DNA of 55,638 bases, taken from NCBI GenBank assembly GCA_964632795.1, contig CAZWEZ010000009.1, forward strand, positions 1-55,638, read 5' to 3'. Numbering within the stretch: position 1 is the stretch's first letter; each line of letters starts with the position of its first letter. The stretch is from CAZWEZ01 sp964632795. GTDB lineage: Bacteria; Pseudomonadota; Alphaproteobacteria; Rhodospirillales; 2-02-FULL-58-16. Position numbers and translations under genes: made by a program. Positions 15,726 through 24,906 of this stretch are shown in pieces. The notes beneath the pieces are model-generated. The model had not been told where the DNA came from and made no database searches. It saw nothing but the letters and a program-made list of their open reading frames with translations.

Positions 15726-18700
15726 CTAAATGAGCTCCGGATCCCAAGCGTAGGGGCCATCATAGCGGAATCCCAGCTTGAATTTGACGGGTTTACCCTC
15801 GTCGCGACCCGCCAATAAGTTCATGCCTGGTGTACAGGTGATGCGAAGGCCTTGGTAGTCGATGTAACCGAGCTGGGGCCGGTCGATAATCGCAACCCGG
15901 CCCTCAAGCATAGCGTCAGACGTAGCGGCGCGCTTGAAGTTGGGACCGGGCCGCGATTCACCTAGAACCCGCGTGCTCATCACCGGGAGATGGTCAGGTT
16001 GCCCAACCCACCATTCATACACGTAAGTACGAGAGTTCGCCGGGTTGCGGGATCGAGATTCTTCGATCGCCTCCCTGACGACCGAAACGTCGGTGATGCG
16101 CTGGCGGAAAAACGAGACGAACTTCAGGATATAACGGTAGAAATAGGCCTCGACGTCGTCGGTTATCATCGCCCACTGTTCGATGCGCTGCATCGCTTCG
16201 TCGAGGGAAAAGCGCCGCAGTTCCCGATAGGCCGCAAACCAAAGGCGGATGTCGGATACGTTGGCAGAGGGATCATCGGAAATGTTCTCTTCGAAGAGGT
16301 TGTAAATTCGCAGCGCGTCGTCTTCGGCGATGCGTGTCGATTTGGCGATCAAGGTATGGGCCAGCCCGCGGCGAATCCACGACATGTTTGATGCGTCTCC
16401 TGCATTCAAAAGCCTTTCGTAACCCGCGATGATGTTGGCGGAGTCCCCAGCGATTTCTCTCAGCTTCATGCCGCACTTGTTACGCATGTCGCTGTATGAC
16501 CCGACCTGCATTCTGTCGAGCTGCATCTTCAGGTCTTGAGCCGTGGATAAAAGGTTGGAGCACCACTGTACATACGGCTCGTCCGATTGTAGGAACTTCG
16601 CGAAGTCCTGACCGCCGGTCACGGCGACAAAGGCCTCCACGATCCGTGTCTTCATCTGGATGTCGCTGACAAAAGAGTATTCGTTTCCGATCTCCAGCCT
16701 TCGTGCCTCCTTGAACGCGTCCTCGGCAGTTTTGTGAATCCGTATCAGTTCGTTGTAATCGGCAATGATCTCCGAGTGGGCGTTGGGATCCTTTTGCCTG
16801 AGGTGCTCGCAGATATCATAGACCTCGCTCCGATAGATCATTCCCAATCCATGACGATGCAGGGGATTGCGCGGATCGAGCTCGACAGCCTTTTCAATAT
16901 CCGCCAGGCACTCACGCGCCGCGAGGCGGAGTTTCCTGTTCTTGAAGCGCGCCAAGTGGTGGAAAAAGTGCGCCTGCCGCGGGTACTTCTCAGTCAACCG
17001 CTCCAGGGTTTTCCTGCCGTTCTCAACGTCCATCAGTTCGATCAGTTGCGAGAACTGGTTGTTGCTGTCCAGATCGCGTTGAATAAACAACTCCTGAAGG
17101 AAGTCGTTGAATTCGTCTGGAGCCACCTGCGCGACGCTTGCCGCATCGATCAGGGACAGGACGTAGTCGGGCAGGAATCCAAGCCAACGGTGGTCCGAAT
17201 TGATGTCTTCAATGCCGAACGCTTTCTCAAGAATCTCATTGGCGATAACCGGGTGCAGAATCCATACGTCGTCGGTGTCCTGGTCCAGCAACGAAAACTC
17301 GACGACGCCCGCCTTGTCGCGGAGCTTTCCCCGGTCGTCGGGGACCAAACCCAACAGAGTATTGGCAATCGAAATCGGGCACCGGACTTCCGAGAACTTG
17401 GCCACGATCGACAAGATGATGAGCAGCTTCTTGGCTTGCGCATTTTCACCGCTAACGGCTTCCTCGATACGGCCCTTGATCGGATTGTACCCGCCACCGA
17501 AAACGGTGACGCCAAACACGAACGGCGTCCGATAACGGTGATTTTTCGAATCAATCAGGGTCCTCAGCGCATTCCGAGTATCCAGATCGCAGAACTGTGA
17601 ATAGATGTCGAACAACCGCTCGGTTTCATTGTTCGACATCTGATCGTCTAGAAACAGGTCGGTCGATTTGTCTTCCGAGCCCGATGACTTCCGCCGCACG
17701 TGAAGGAGGAGTGCCTTTACGTGCTGGCTGGATAATTCCTGCTGCAGTTCCCTGACTTCGTTAGAAGAGACGATCCGGCCATCCAGAAGAACGAGGATGG
17801 GCATGTTCGAGAGATTGCTTAAAAGGTGAATTCTTGACGACAGGTGGGGGCTCCATCGCTTCACCGAGATCGTCGGATACTTGTTACGAAACGTCCAGGC
17901 GGCGACCCGCCCCAGCGTCGTTCCCCCCGCACCCGGCATATGCCAGACATGCAAAACACGGCAACGCTCGGCGCCAATATTCTCCCTGATTTTGACCAGC
18001 AACTTCGCAAGTTCGTCACGGTCCATGGCCTGGCCTTTACGTACGCCATGCCAGGATATTTCATGCCCTTGGACAAACTTATCGAAGTCACCCTCGATGA
18101 ACCTCTCCGAACCCACCCCGTCATGAATGACGTCGAAATCTTCAACAAGTTTCGCGGCGTCGTCGGCGCTGATCTCCAAGAGGCTGTCATCCTGGCCGCC
18201 CCGTTCCTTCGCCATGGGAATCCAGATGCTCTCGCCACGGAAATCGTGCTCGCCCCGCATCAAGATGGTCGCCAGCTTGAGAGTGGACAGGCCACCTTCG
18301 ACCTTGGATGTGGCGATCCCCGACTTTTCCAAATCCTTTAGCAGGTCGCCCCAGTCGGGGTTCGCCTGGTCGAGGGCCACAACCTTCGTGATCGTCTCGC
18401 CAAGCACCTCGTCCAAAGTCTCGACGACGTTTCTGTACACGTCCCGATGTTCCATCGACGGAGAAAGCAGCACCACGATCTGCTTATGCCGGTTCGCGGT
18501 GACAAGGTGTTCAAGTTGCGTCGTGACCGCCCGCTTGAGATTTCTTCGCCAGTACTGCGCAGACAGTTCTTCAAAATTAGGTTTCAGGCGGATGAGCCCT
18601 TGGCCGCGGTTGCGGAAACCGATGGAGACCAGGTTATCGGACGTCAGGGTATGCCAGCCATGGCCGAATTTCACGGCGTCCTTGAACGCCTTTAGATAAC

Positions 18701-20072
18701 TGTGCGGTCCTTCCGTGTCCGCGACGTCCAGCACCAACGAAATCGGCAGCCGCGCGATCGCTTTCGCCGCAGCTTCGTCGCAAGTTCCCGTGACCATGAT
18801 ATACGCCGCCGACAGATCGTCGAAACTTTCACATGTGGCCCAGAAGGCACGAAGCGCGCCATGGTCGACAACGCCTTCCTCGTCAAAGGCGCGCCCTTCC
18901 CACGATTTCGGGTTAATTTTCGGCCAACCATCCTCCTTATTTGATATGTGCAGCAGGTACTTCAAAACGCATGAAGCAAACAAGAAGGCCAGATCCTTTC
19001 TTCTTCCGTCGATATTGCGGTGGGCGAACATCAATCCCACGGCGACCGCCGAATGGTAAAGCTGCCATTCAAGCTGTTCAGCCCTGCCGACGCATTTTTT
19101 GCAGCGATCGACGATGCGCGAAATCCAGTTTTTCAAAAAATTCGCCTGGCTCAGCACGTCGACCGGCGGTTCGTTCTTGCCATCGAGAAGGTAGCGGATC
19201 AGATCACACCAATCTTTATCGGAACGCTGCCCGGCATCCCGGAGCAGGCGCTCGAAGATAAGGTAAAAATGATCAAAAAATATTGGTTTCTCTTCTGAAA
19301 AATTGTCGAGGTCGATGATGATGACTTCGTCGGTGATGAAACTGTTGCCGCGGCGCTCAAGAAGGATGTTTCCCCCGTGAAAGTCGCCGTGACAGGGGCC
19401 GTAGTGAGCGCCCAGGTTGAAACCCACGTTTTCGCGTCTGGCGAAGTGCCAGGGATTCGGCATCCAAATCCCTTCTAGGAGGAACGAGGGCGCATCGGGA
19501 GCGATCCCGCGGCCGATCAGCACCTCCGGCACGCGGCTCTCTTGGGGATTGGCACGGTAATCCAGCCAATCGCGGAAGAGGTCAGTCGAGTTCCTGTCGC
19601 GAAGTAGAGGTGCATCTCCGAAAGGCGGACTTTTCGGCCAGACGTCGAACAACAGCCGGTCGATAAGGAGCGAGACGTCGTCGAGCTGCCCCGCTTGGGA
19701 AACATCCTTAAAAGGCTCGCAAAAGCGGAGGCTGCCTGCCGCGATCTCATACAACAGGAACAAGATGTCATCGATCGTGTCATGCCCCACAAGCGACGGG
19801 AAACAGCGTTTGGCGAAATCGCTATTGTACAAAGTGGCGTTCTTCACCGCCCCGATTTCGCCGGACTCATTCCCTGCGCCGGGCGGTACGATCTTCAGCA
19901 ACCCCGCGCCTTTTAGTTTGTCGCATTCGATTTCGACGATGTAGACGTATGCGCCCGATTTTCCGCTGCTGATCTCGTGGGCAATCCTGAATTTCCTCGT
20001 CCGCCACTCTTCGGCGAGAAATCCGAATACGCCGCGCACGTCAAGCGGCAACTCATGATATCCGAGATTCAT
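15726..20072 (-). CDS. Kinase-like domain fused to a SAMD9-like STAND NTPase (candidate anti-phage protein)
   Basis: 1448 aa from ATG 20072, with GGAGGG upstream. Residues 1-300 resemble an aminoglycoside phosphotransferase/protein-kinase fold: catalytic loop CHGDFHGGNILL (227-238) and metal motif IIDLDNF (252-258). Residues about 400-620 may be the SIR2-like region found in SAMD9-family proteins. The NTPase has the distinctive P-loop PGAGGTTLGRVAAW (713-726) and a Walker B candidate ILVLLDG (759-765). Helical repeats of TPR type follow (about 1000-1350), and the last 80 residues look like an OB-fold strand set. The P-loop followed by W is the SAMD9/NOV STAND style. Such proteins sense infection and trigger an effector; here the kinase-like domain would be effector or regulator. 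It is a single-gene unit on a mobile island. Confidence 0.85.
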   Translation of the reverse strand: MNLGYHELPLDVRGVFGFLAEEWRTRKFRIAHEISSGKSGAYVYIVEIECDKLKGAGLLKIVPPGAGNESGEIGAVKNATLYNSDFAKRCFPSLVGHDTIDDILFLLYEIAAGSLRFCEPFKDVSQAGQLDDVSLLIDRLLFDVWPKSPPFGDAPLLRDRNSTDLFRDWLDYRANPQESRVPEVLIGRGIAPDAPSFLLEGIWMPNPWHFARRENVGFNLGAHYGPCHGDFHGGNILLERRGNSFITDEVIIIDLDNFSEEKPIFFDHFYLIFERLLRDAGQRSDKDWCDLIRYLLDGKNEPPVDVLSQANFLKNWISRIVDRCKKCVGRAEQLEWQLYHSAVAVGLMFAHRNIDGRRKDLAFLFASCVLKYLLHISNKEDGWPKINPKSWEGRAFDEEGVVDHGALRAFWATCESFDDLSAAYIMVTGTCDEAAAKAIARLPISLVLDVADTEGPHSYLKAFKDAVKFGHGWHTLTSDNLVSIGFRNRGQGLIRLKPNFEELSAQYWRRNLKRAVTTQLEHLVTANRHKQIVVLLSPSMEHRDVYRNVVETLDEVLGETITKVVALDQANPDWGDLLKDLEKSGIATSKVEGGLSTLKLATILMRGEHDFRGESIWIPMAKERGGQDDSLLEISADDAAKLVEDFDVIHDGVGSERFIEGDFDKFVQGHEISWHGVRKGQAMDRDELAKLLVKIRENIGAERCRVLHVWHMPGAGGTTLGRVAAWTFRNKYPTISVKRWSPHLSSRIHLLSNLSNMPILVLLDGRIVSSNEVRELQQELSSQHVKALLLHVRRKSSGSEDKSTDLFLDDQMSNNETERLFDIYSQFCDLDTRNALRTLIDSKNHRYRTPFVFGVTVFGGGYNPIKGRIEEAVSGENAQAKKLLIILSIVAKFSEVRCPISIANTLLGLVPDDRGKLRDKAGVVEFSLLDQDTDDVWILHPVIANEILEKAFGIEDINSDHRWLGFLPDYVLSLIDAASVAQVAPDEFNDFLQELFIQRDLDSNNQFSQLIELMDVENGRKTLERLTEKYPRQAHFFHHLARFKNRKLRLAARECLADIEKAVELDPRNPLHRHGLGMIYRSEVYDICEHLRQKDPNAHSEIIADYNELIRIHKTAEDAFKEARRLEIGNEYSFVSDIQMKTRIVEAFVAVTGGQDFAKFLQSDEPYVQWCSNLLSTAQDLKMQLDRMQVGSYSDMRNKCGMKLREIAGDSANIIAGYERLLNAGDASNMSWIRRGLAHTLIAKSTRIAEDDALRIYNLFEENISDDPSANVSDIRLWFAAYRELRRFSLDEAMQRIEQWAMITDDVEAYFYRYILKFVSFFRQRITDVSVVREAIEESRSRNPANSRTYVYEWWVGQPDHLPVMSTRVLGESRPGPNFKRAATSDAMLEGRVAIIDRPQLGYIDYQGLRITCTPGMNLLAGRDEGKPVKFKLGFRYDGPYAWDPELI

Positions 20073-20641
20073 GATCGTCGTCCCTCCGGCCAATCTCTCC
20101 ACTCCATCTGTGCGAGCATAAACTATTCGAATGCTTTGGTTAATACCATAATGCTGCGGCCCTGGTCCTGGCAACAATTAACAATCGACCCACGGCGATG
20201 GATATGGCAGTTGGCACACAGCCGGTTGCCGGGACCCTCAACCCGTCGTCGCCGACCGTGGCCTCGCCGCCGTCGTCGGGAAAGCGCAAAGAATAGCTAT
20301 TAACCTTTTGGTTCCAATTGGCTAAGGGGACTTGGATACCCCATATTTGCAAAAAATAGGTGGTTATGGACACCCCCCCCTTGTCTCCTGTGGTGTTAGT
20401 TATCGAGGACGGTGTACCGTTGATTTCTGCGGGCTTGCGGTGGTTTCAGTTAGTTACGCATCCAGAATTTGCAAAAAGTGTCCCTGTTATGGGCACAGCG
20501 CCCCCCCGGGGGTCACAGCGTTCCCGGGGGTAGGGGGAGCTTATTTGAGGACGTGGATTACACGCGTGTGAGCAGCAGGAGTCCAGTTTTTACGGCCACC
20601 CCCCATGGCCCGTTTCCAGATGGGACCCTATTGATTAGAGG
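20073..20641. other. Intergenic region with tandem imperfect repeats and the left inverted repeat
   Basis: No gene is supported. TTTGCAAAAA is followed by a GTTATGGRCAC block and a C-run twice, near 20346 and 20469 (offset about 123 bases). The second copy runs into the left inverted repeat (20493-20543). The part next to 20072 should contain the promoter of the STAND gene, but no clear -35/-10 pair was found. Confidence 0.45.
20493..20543 (+). repeat. Left inverted repeat of the R-M unit
   Basis: GC-rich repeat with a C-run, the 20-bp core GGTCACAGCGTTCCCGGGGG and a G-run. It matches the reverse complement of 24612-24659 with few mismatches. Confidence 0.8.
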
Positions 20642-21247
20642 CTATGCCGCAAGGATACGGTGGACAGTCCCCACGCCCAGACCTGTCGCCTTGGCAATCT
20701 TCCTAACTGACTCTCCAGTTTCCCTCAAGTCCCGTACAGCGGCCTTCTTTTGCTCTGGTGTCCGTGGTCGCCCCAAGACCTTACCTTGCGCCTTGGCACG
20801 TTCTAGACCCGCCCTGACCCGCTCCTGGATCATCGCCCGCTCGAACTCAGCGAACACACCGCACATCTGGAACATGGCCTTCCCAGCGGGCGTGGTGGTG
20901 TCGATCCCCTGCTGGTGGAGGTACAGGTCGACGCCCTTGGCATGGATTTCACCTAGGAAGCCGACGAGATGTTGGAGGGAGCGGCCGAGGCGGTCCACCG
21001 ACCATGCCATGATCAGGTCCACTTCGCGGCGCGTGGCGGCCTGGCACAGAGCATCAAAGGCAGGTCGCTTCTCTCGCCCAGTAGCTCCGCTGACACCGTT
21101 GTCGGAGTACTCCTCTACCACATCCCAGCCGTGACGCTCGGCGACGGCTCGAAGCTCGAGAAGTTGGTTGTCGACGGTCTGACCGTCGGTGCTGACGCGG
21201 GTGTAGATCGCTACGCGCTTGGTGGTAGTCTTATTGCCACTGGTCAT
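20642..21247 (-). CDS. Serine recombinase (resolvase/invertase family)
   Basis: 201 aa from ATG 21247, with AAGGAGG six bases upstream. The N-terminal catalytic domain shows the nucleophile Ser in AIYTRVSTDGQTVDNQ, then DNGVSGATGREKRPAF and WSVDRLGRSLQHL with the conserved arginines. The long E-helix (FAEFERAMIQERVRAGLERAK) leads into a C-terminal Hin-type HTH (SVRKIAKATGLGVGTVHRIL). The size matches small resolvases and invertases such as those of Tn3-type elements. Within the inverted-repeat unit it may resolve cointegrates or move the unit. Confidence 0.93.
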   Translation of the reverse strand: MTSGNKTTTKRVAIYTRVSTDGQTVDNQLLELRAVAERHGWDVVEEYSDNGVSGATGREKRPAFDALCQAATRREVDLIMAWSVDRLGRSLQHLVGFLGEIHAKGVDLYLHQQGIDTTTPAGKAMFQMCGVFAEFERAMIQERVRAGLERAKAQGKVLGRPRTPEQKKAAVRDLRETGESVRKIAKATGLGVGTVHRILAA

Positions 21248-21736
21248 CGCTGTCCTCCTTTGTCTGCGATGATCACAGGGCCGGGCGGTGTTCGCGCACC
21301 TCCCGGCCCGCTTCGGTGAACAGTAGCACATTGCTGTTCCAAAAACAATTGTATTACGAACACTTAAAAGGCCGCCTGAAAACGGCGGAAACCTTGGGGT
21401 GGATATCGTGAAAGCGACGAGGGTTTTTGGAACACATGGGTTTTGCTGCCTATCCTCCCCCGACAATGCGCCCCAGCGACCCGGAAATCGGCTTGGAAGG
21501 GGTGTTTGTGCTGGCGGCACTCATGGCCGTCGGCTATGTCGGCGGCAGGGCGGAGTAGAGGGTTGCCAGTGATTGCAAGGTCGCGGATCTGAAAAGGATT
21601 GTTCTGCATGGCCCTTAGACAGGCGGCGACTGGTCAATAGATTAGGTGTTCGGAAAGAGGATCCTACCACATTTTGATTGTTGCTCTAAGAACAAAGACA
21701 GAACCCCTCTTGCCGCCGGAATCATGTGGTGCCATA
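21248..21736. other. Spacer between serine recombinase and R-M operon
   Basis: It contains the recombinase promoter region and an operator-like inverted repeat GAACAG...CTGTTC (about 21317-21338). A 40-codon plus-strand frame at 21436-21558 lacks a ribosome site and was not accepted. No other structure is evident. Confidence 0.4.
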
Positions 21737-21943
21737 ATGGTGTCTATGAACACGACATCGCTCAACGCCGCTGACAAGCCCAAACGCTCCAACATCCGGC
21801 TCTCATCTGAAATTGAAGATAAGTTAGACTGGGCGCTCCGGAAGCGCCCTGTTAAGGTTTCACGCAATACGTGGATCCTCGAAGCGATCTAGGAGAAGCT
21901 CGCGCGCAAAGAGGTGATCAACGACCATGACGACGGGGGATGA
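21737..21943 (+). pseudogene. Small RHH-type protein gene interrupted by an amber codon
   Basis: From ATG 21737 the frame encodes a short ribbon-helix-helix-like protein (KRSNIRLSSEIEDKLDWALR, then VSRNTWILEAI) and meets TAG at 21890-21892. Beyond it the same frame continues (EKLARKEVINDHDD) to TGA 21941-21943, overlapping the methyltransferase start region. RHH proteins of this kind usually continue AI-x-EKL, and a single C-to-T change (CAG to TAG) would explain the stop. The intact form probably regulated the R-M genes. Confidence 0.5.
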
Positions 21944-21945
21944 CA

Positions 21946-23091
21946 ATGGGTCGATTCTATGAGTTTTTTGCGGGGGGAGGAATGGCTCGCGCTGGTCTTG
22001 GTCCAGGGTGGTCATGCCTTTTCGCCAACGACATCGACCCGAAGAAAGGTGCCAGCTACGCCCGGAACTGGGGCAACTCCGACCTACGGCTGACGGACGT
22101 AGGCGAGCTGAGCACATCGGACCTGCCGGAAACCGCTGATCTGGTGTGGGCGTCTTTCCCCTGTCAAGATCTCTCACTTGCCGGAACCGGGGCCGGACTC
22201 AAGGGTGAGCGGTCTGGAACGTTCTGGCCATTCTGGAATCTCATGAAGGCGCTGGCCAATGAGGGCTGCGCGCCGCCGGTGATCGTTCTTGAGAATGTGT
22301 GTGGTGCCTTGACCTCGCACGGGGGCAAGGACTTCGCCGTGATCGGTTCCGCAATCGTCAGAGCTGGTTACCGCTTTGGCACCCTGGTGATCGACGCGGT
22401 AAATTTTGTGCCGCAGTCCCGGCCTCGTCTATTCATCATCGCAGTGCGCAAGGGCCAGCCTATTCCAAACGAACTGACGCAGCCGGAACCAGGAGAGACA
22501 TGGCACACCGGCGCGCTGATTGACGCTCATAACCGGCTCTCGAAACGGGAGCGGGAGAGCTGGCTGTGGTGGCACCTCCCGCTACCGCCAAAACGGAACG
22601 CGGTCTTTGCGGACCTGATCGAGGAAAAGCCGAAGGGCGTGCCGTGGCATACGACCGCCGAAACCCGGAAGCTGCTGGACATGATGAGCACCGTGAACCG
22701 GGCAAAAGTCACGGCGGCGAAGAATACCGGACGGAAGATGGTCGGTGCCATATATAAGCGCACACGTTCGGACGGGAATGGCGGCAAGGTACAGCGAGCG
22801 GAAATCCGCTTCGATGATATCGCGGGCTGCCTGCGCACACCGATGGGCGGATCAAGCCGCCAGACGATCATGATCGTCGAAGGGAACAAGATTCGTTCGC
22901 GGTTGCTCTCACCGCGCGAGGCAGCACGGCTGATGGGCCTACCCGACGATTACGAGCTGCCGGAGAACTACAACGAGGCTTATCACCTAGCCGGTGATGG
23001 CTTGGTGGTGCCGGTGGTCCGGCACATAGCGGAGAACATTCTAGAGCCTGTGCTGGCCGCGATTGCAGTAGAGAGCAAGAAAGCGGCCTGA
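21946..23091 (+). CDS. DNA (cytosine-5) methyltransferase, type II R-M
   Basis: About 381 aa. Motif I is FYEFFAGGGMARAGLG, motif IV FPCQDLSLAG carries the catalytic Cys, motif VI is ENV, motif VIII QSRPRLFI, and motifs IX-X are at the C-terminus (RLLSPREAARLMGLP). The target-recognition region lies about residues 190-310. It transfers a methyl group from SAM to cytosine C5. ATG 21946 is preferred over 21940 because GGGGGA (21935-21940) is correctly spaced. The next genes encode a DUF4928 protein and Vsr, so this is a protected restriction system. The recognition sequence cannot be read. Confidence 0.95.
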   Translation: MGRFYEFFAGGGMARAGLGPGWSCLFANDIDPKKGASYARNWGNSDLRLTDVGELSTSDLPETADLVWASFPCQDLSLAGTGAGLKGERSGTFWPFWNLMKALANEGCAPPVIVLENVCGALTSHGGKDFAVIGSAIVRAGYRFGTLVIDAVNFVPQSRPRLFIIAVRKGQPIPNELTQPEPGETWHTGALIDAHNRLSKRERESWLWWHLPLPPKRNAVFADLIEEKPKGVPWHTTAETRKLLDMMSTVNRAKVTAAKNTGRKMVGAIYKRTRSDGNGGKVQRAEIRFDDIAGCLRTPMGGSSRQTIMIVEGNKIRSRLLSPREAARLMGLPDDYELPENYNEAYHLAGDGLVVPVVRHIAENILEPVLAAIAVESKKAA

Positions 23092-23095
23092 GCCT

Positions 23096-24031
23096 ATGCC
23101 GAACGACCTCATGGAAGCCCTGAAAGCCTTTACTGCTGAGCATAGATTCAAGGGCAAGGGCCCGCTGTGCGTCGCGCTTGTTGTCACCTTGCACGCCCGC
23201 AATATGGGACTGCCGCTCGATCCGGAAGCACTTGTCACGGAAGGAGGGGGCCAGGTCCTCGGCCTTGGCAGAGGTGCCGTGCAAGGCGTGTTAAGGCGGC
23301 ATGAAATCGAGCGAGTGCTGGCCGCCGAAGGCGGGCGGACAAGCCGGGGCAGCCTAAACAACATGCGGGAGTATGTCGCCTTCCTGAATGACCTTGACGG
23401 GAAGGGGATGGCGGACCTCGATGCGATAGAGACGTATTGGATCGAATGCGTCCACGCCTTCTTCGCGGGTAAGCCGTTCACGATCAAACTGGATGCGTCA
23501 CGAGGGCTACGCCACGTCATTCGGAACATTCTGGATCAGGCTGTTGAGCGCCAGAAAAGCGCGCCCGGCATGTACTACGCCGGAGCGGTGCTGCAACACA
23601 TGACCGGAGCGAAGCTCGACTGTGCGCTCGGGCAGGGGAAATTCGAGCACAACAGCTTCTCGACGGCGGATGCGCCAGGCCAGCGCGCCGGTGACTTCTT
23701 CGTTGGCGATGTGGTGATCCATGTCACCACGTCCCCCGGCGAGGCTGTGATTGAGCGATGCCGGGAGAATTTGAACGACGGCTACAAGCCGATACTGGTG
23801 ACAATGCAGCGGGGCATGACAGTTGCCGAAGGGCTGGCTGACAACAAGGGTCTCGCAGAGCGTATCGACATTTTCGAGATGGAGCAGTTTGTGGCACTAA
23901 ACCTGTACGAGCTGGGCAAGTTCGCGGCAGATGGTCGGCGCGTGGCGATCACCGATTTGGTGAGCCGATATAATGAAATCATAGAAGATGTGGAAACCGA
24001 TCCGAGCCTGAAAATAGAAATCCGGAAATGA
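23096..24031 (+). CDS. DUF4928-family protein, probable restriction endonuclease partner
   Basis: 311 aa, starting four bases after the methyltransferase. The N-terminal part with EGGRTSRGSLNN matches DUF4928 proteins, which are found beside cytosine methyltransferases. Around residues 200-215, RAGDFFVGDVVIHVTTSP resembles the metal-binding strand pair of PD-(D/E)XK nucleases, with Asp and a HVT in place of ExK. Function as the cognate endonuclease is inferred from context. Its stop overlaps the vsr start as ATGA (24028-24031). Confidence 0.8.
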   Translation: MPNDLMEALKAFTAEHRFKGKGPLCVALVVTLHARNMGLPLDPEALVTEGGGQVLGLGRGAVQGVLRRHEIERVLAAEGGRTSRGSLNNMREYVAFLNDLDGKGMADLDAIETYWIECVHAFFAGKPFTIKLDASRGLRHVIRNILDQAVERQKSAPGMYYAGAVLQHMTGAKLDCALGQGKFEHNSFSTADAPGQRAGDFFVGDVVIHVTTSPGEAVIERCRENLNDGYKPILVTMQRGMTVAEGLADNKGLAERIDIFEMEQFVALNLYELGKFAADGRRVAITDLVSRYNEIIEDVETDPSLKIEIRK

Positions 24032-24432
24032 CGGAGAAGCCGGAAGATCGCAGCAGGGTCATGCGGGCGGTCAAGGGCTGGGACACAGGGCTGGAAATGA
24101 TCGTGCGTCGGCTGACGCACGCCATGGGCTACCGTTATCGACTTCACCGAAAGGACCTTCCCGGAAAACCTGACATGGTGTTTCCCGCCCGGCGAAAGGT
24201 GGTTTTCGTGAATGGATGTTTCTGGCACCAGCATAATTGTCCACGGGGTGCGCGTTCGCCGAAATCGCACCGAGACTACTGGATTCCAAAACTCGAACGT
24301 AACAGGCAACGGGATGCGGAGCATCAGGACCGGCTTGCTGAGTTGGGCTGGAACGTGCTGGTGATCTGGGAATGCGAAACGAAGGATCGCAATGCGCTGT
24401 GTGCAAGGATCAGGAAGTTTCTGGAAGGGTAG
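24028..24432 (+). CDS. vsr: Very short patch repair endonuclease
   Basis: 134 aa, the usual Vsr length. The N-terminus RSRVMRAVKGWDTGLEMIVRR matches the family helix. The catalytic Asp lies in LPGKPDMVFPARRKVVFVNG, followed by CFWHQHNC (zinc/catalytic His) and the WIPKLERNRQRD helix. Vsr nicks beside T:G mismatches created when 5-methylcytosine deaminates, so it guards the sites of the upstream methyltransferase. Coupling by a four-base overlap supports one operon. Confidence 0.95.
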   Translation: MTEKPEDRSRVMRAVKGWDTGLEMIVRRLTHAMGYRYRLHRKDLPGKPDMVFPARRKVVFVNGCFWHQHNCPRGARSPKSHRDYWIPKLERNRQRDAEHQDRLAELGWNVLVIWECETKDRNALCARIRKFLEG

Positions 24433-24906
24433 CCTCTTCGCCACATCGCCATTCCTTACCGTCTTGGCCGAGGCAAGTTTGATTGGCCTCTGGGCGTCGA
24501 TCCCGTGAAGCCGTATCCGCTCTGCTCCTGGCTAGAAGCCGTAGTCAGTGGCCTTGCCTAATCACGACCGCTTTCGGGTGATCAGCGGACATTTACTTCT
24601 CAATTTTCCGCAGCCCCCCGCCCCCGGGAACGCTGTGACCACCGGGGGGGCCTGTGGGCTAGAGTCCGGGTTGGGTCAAGAGCAGCGGTCGGCAGCCCCT
24701 CCAGGTCCCGCCCGACCGGCTCATTTCGTGAAAGGATGACATCACGAACGGCCTTGGCTAGGGCCGTGACATCGTCGCCATTGGAATCGCTTTCGCCGTT
24801 TCCCGCCATCTCTGCTTTTCCCTAGCCCCTAGCCCTTCATCGAGCCTTGCCGGATGGTCACAAATGCACCACCATTTGTCCAGTCCGTTCAGGTGAAGCT
24901 CGTTGA
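24433..24906. other. Region with right inverted repeat and a broken gene start
   Basis: It includes the right inverted repeat (24612-24659). On the minus strand, an ATG at 24809 preceded by AGGGGCTAGGG opens a frame (MAGNGESDSNGDDVTALAKA) that loses meaning at the repeat, so it is likely a gene truncated by the unit. It is not recognised as any family. Confidence 0.4.
24612..24659 (-). repeat. Right inverted repeat of the R-M unit
   Basis: Reverse-complement partner of 20493-20543; the core CCCCCGGGAACGCTGTGACC occupies 24621-24640. A minus-strand reading frame with a good start at 24809 runs straight into this repeat, suggesting that the unit interrupted a gene there. Confidence 0.8.

Larger units (their letters stand above)
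20493..24659. mobile_element. Inverted-repeat-bounded unit with serine recombinase and R-M operon
   Basis: A repeat of about 48-51 bp at 20493-20543 recurs in inverse orientation at 24612-24659, including an exact 20-bp core (20513-20532 and 24621-24640). Between them lie a serine recombinase gene, a small RHH-type gene, a cytosine methyltransferase, a DUF4928 protein and a Vsr endonuclease. No transposase is present, so movement would need the serine recombinase or help in trans. Outer ends and target duplication are not resolved. Confidence 0.65.

Noticed and set aside
21436..21558. 40-codon plus-strand frame in the spacer after the serine recombinase
   Set aside because: No ribosome site and no recognisable similarity; chance frame in a GC-rich region cannot be excluded.
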